Positions 62,225 to 64,000 of a DNA stretch of 64,000 nucleotides are shown in pieces. The notes under the pieces were generated by a model, which searched no databases, was not told where the DNA came from, and saw only the letters and a list, made by a program, of their open reading frames with translations. The position numbers were made by a program, and so were the translations under genes. The stretch comes from Hesseltinella vesiculosa. Its lineage: Eukaryota > Mucoromycota > Mucoromycetes > Mucorales > Cunninghamellaceae. Numbering within the stretch: position 1 is the first letter of the stretch; every line of letters begins with the position of its first letter. The stretch covers positions 1-64,000 of the forward strand of contig MCGT01000032.1 in the NCBI GenBank assembly GCA_002104935.1. The letters run 5' to 3'.

Positions 62225-64000
62225 TCAAGTTTTGATTCCACGGTTGACTTGGAGTAAGAAGCGGACTCTTGCACAGATTTCATCTAATAAAAATAACGGG
62301 GTGAGAAGGACATGGTTGAGATTGAAAGAGGACGTACAAGCTTCCTTGGCGGTTTCGGCTTCCAATTCATAGGTTTTGAAGTCGCGTTCTTTCATGACAC
62401 CAATTTTGAAATTGCTGGGAACCTTTTTGCTTTGTTTGCAGGATCGAACGGCATTCACATGAAACGATGTCTAAAAAAAAAAGGCAATTTATGAGTGCCA
62501 GGGGCATTTCGATAAAAAAAAACGGAACCTACCGTCTTGACGGAATCAAACATGCCTTTGTGTTCGGGTGGCATCAGATGAATGTAGTTCCCATCGATGA
62601 CCAGGGTTGAAACGCGTTTACCAACAAACATGGGTGTTTTGCGATTGACGTTGTATTTCTAAAGTGAGGGAGGAAAAGAAAGGCTGGTCAGTGCCAATGC
62701 GAGGGCCGTAGTGTGTTTTTTTTTTTTGGTTACCTTGTACTGTTGAAGAAAGGTGTCACTAGGTTGTTTGTCGAGGTCATCACTGGAAAAGTACATGGGG
62801 GGTGGATGGTCGTCTTTTTTTTTCTTGATTGGGGAGCGCCAGAGGGGGTTGGAGGAGGAAGCTGGGGCTTGGAGGGCTGAGGTCTTTTTGGTGAGGGTGA
62901 GTTCTTCGACGGATTTGAGACTTTCGACGGTGGTGTCGTTGGAGACAACGAGGTTAGAATCTGGAAGGGTCAGGATATATTCGTTGGGGTCGAGTTTGCG
63001 TTTGCGGGAGACCAATTCCAGGACATCACCGACGAACATTTCGGCGTACACGGGGATGGTGGTGGTGGCGGCGACTTCTTCGCTGGTCATGAGACGGATA
63101 CGGAAATACTTGATGGGGGTCATGGGTAGGGCGGCTTTGGTGAGGACGGCCTTGGAGGAGGGGACAGGTACGGCAATGGCGGACGAGTCGGGCTCGGCGG
63201 CGGCGGGTTGCAGCATAGGGGTGGACGGGGTATGGATCAGGCTGTTGGTGGTGCCGTTGGATGCGACAGCGTCCAGCAAATGGGTATCATCACCGCCGGT
63301 GCTGGATGAATGGGAATGAGGTGCATGATCGACGGACAGTGCTTGTTGTGGTTGTTTGGGGGAGGGCTGTAGCAAGGTGGCTGGAGGTTGGTCGAGCAGG
63401 TCGTCCAGGGGCATGCTGTTGTTCGAGGCATTAGCGGCTGGGGCAGGCTGCATGGCCAAGGCTGACCCAACACTTGGTTTCTTCTTCAATGCGTCCAGAT
63501 CTGGCTTGTGTCGTCCCATCTTGGCACGGATCTGGTCGTTTTGCTTGGCTAAAAAAAAAAAAAAAAGAAAAGAATGAACCTCCAGATTTCCATTTGTTTC
63601 CTTTCTCACCTTGAGCTGGCGTGGCCCGAGACAGGGCAAATTGATCAAACGAGACTTGGTTGATCCGTCTTGTACGATCCAAAGCTACAGAAAAAAAAAA
63701 AGGTGAGTGTGGACGTACGGCACCAAGGGGTGTCCGGGTTACCAGGGAGATCGTCTTCGATTTCACCATCGTCCTCAGCAATGAGGAGGACCCATTCGGC
63801 GAGGTCGTAGAGCTCAGGCTGAAGTTCAGGTTTACGATTCTGTTCGACATAATCATAGAGGATATAACCAATGACATCATCGATGATGGCATCGGGGCGG
63901 ACGACCAGCGACTCGGGTTTGAAGGGGGTTGGGGTGTGGGGCAGGTAGACACAGAGGGTCATGGGGCGGCTGCTGCCTTTGCCCGATGCGTGAGAGTAGG
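62225..64000 (-). CDS. SIN1: TORC2 subunit Sin1/Avo1, 5' end outside window
   Basis: Six exons in the window, read from the right edge: 63743->64000, 63610-63684, 62734-63548, 62533-62658, 62338-62470, 62225-62283, all in phase. The reading frame is open through the edge, so the start is not here. A CRIM-type domain begins near the edge (MTLCVYLPHTPTPFKPESLV, then DAIIDDVIGYILYDYVEQN and YDLAEWVLLIAEDDGEIEDD). A RAS-binding-like ubiquitin fold follows (KYFRIRLMTSEEVAATTTIP, YAEMFVGDVLELV). The last part is a PH domain (KYNVNRKTPMFVGKRVSTLV, FHVNAVRSCKQSKKVPSNFK, EICARVRFLLQV). Sin1 targets TORC2 to the plasma membrane and recruits AGC-kinase substrates such as Akt/Ypk. Confidence 0.9.

Noticed and set aside
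62753..63577. Plus-strand frames opposite SIN1
   Set aside because: Shadow of the large SIN1 exon, whose minus-strand frame has the domain motifs and matching splice phases.

Overview
The window is nuclear DNA of an early-diverging filamentous fungus, most likely Mucoromycota (Mucorales or a close relative). The basis is intron-rich genes with short introns (mostly 50-90 bp) and very T-rich acceptors, compact spacing with many convergent and divergent gene pairs, fungal gene families (PAB1, SIN1/AVO1, VFA1, NMA1, arrestin-related adaptor, complex I B14.7), and transposon families I know from Mucorales. I ran no database search. Products come from motifs and remembered family features; exon joins were checked by reading phase across GT..AG borders.

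Layout. 1-3.5 kb: the 3' part of a zinc-knuckle mobile-element gene (possibly TnpB/Fanzor-like), an F-box-like fragment and dispersed repeats. 3.5-12.2 kb: housekeeping block (hotdog thioesterase, family 2 glycosyltransferase, VFA1, a disordered coiled-coil protein, an F-box/LRR protein). 12.2-17 kb: repeats, a roughly 1 kb palindrome and a pogo/Tigger-type transposase relic. 17.1-21.3 kb: GRAM-domain protein, alpha/beta hydrolase, arrestin-related adaptor. 21.3-25 kb: minisatellite and broken mobile-element genes (PD-(D/E)XK-like motif, C2H2 fingers). 25.6-44.5 kb: dense housekeeping block (KKQR-rich membrane protein, secreted protein, NMNAT, GINS PSF1, MSH3, SF3B1, complex I B14.7, PAB1, SDR). 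44.5-50.9 kb: repeats with no convincing complete gene. 50.9-60.85 kb: three TA-flanked inverted-repeat transposons placed end to end. 60.97-64 kb: peroxisomal 2,4-dienoyl-CoA reductase and the 3' part of the TORC2 subunit SIN1.

The housekeeping genes do not form one pathway, though DNA replication and repair (PSF1, MSH3), mRNA processing (SF3B1, PAB1) and NAD/complex I (NMNAT, B14.7) are represented. The most unusual structure is the transposon train: element A (50900-55598, DD34E transposase plus two opposite-strand helix-turn-helix genes), element B (55601-58504, a five-exon gene whose C-terminal half looks like a diverged serine recombinase, plus an inward-facing copy of its N-terminal domain) and element C (58507-60849, intact DD34E transposase, 228-bp terminal repeats I read as identical). 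Neighbouring elements share a single TA, and the train sits about 125 bp upstream of the reductase start codon.
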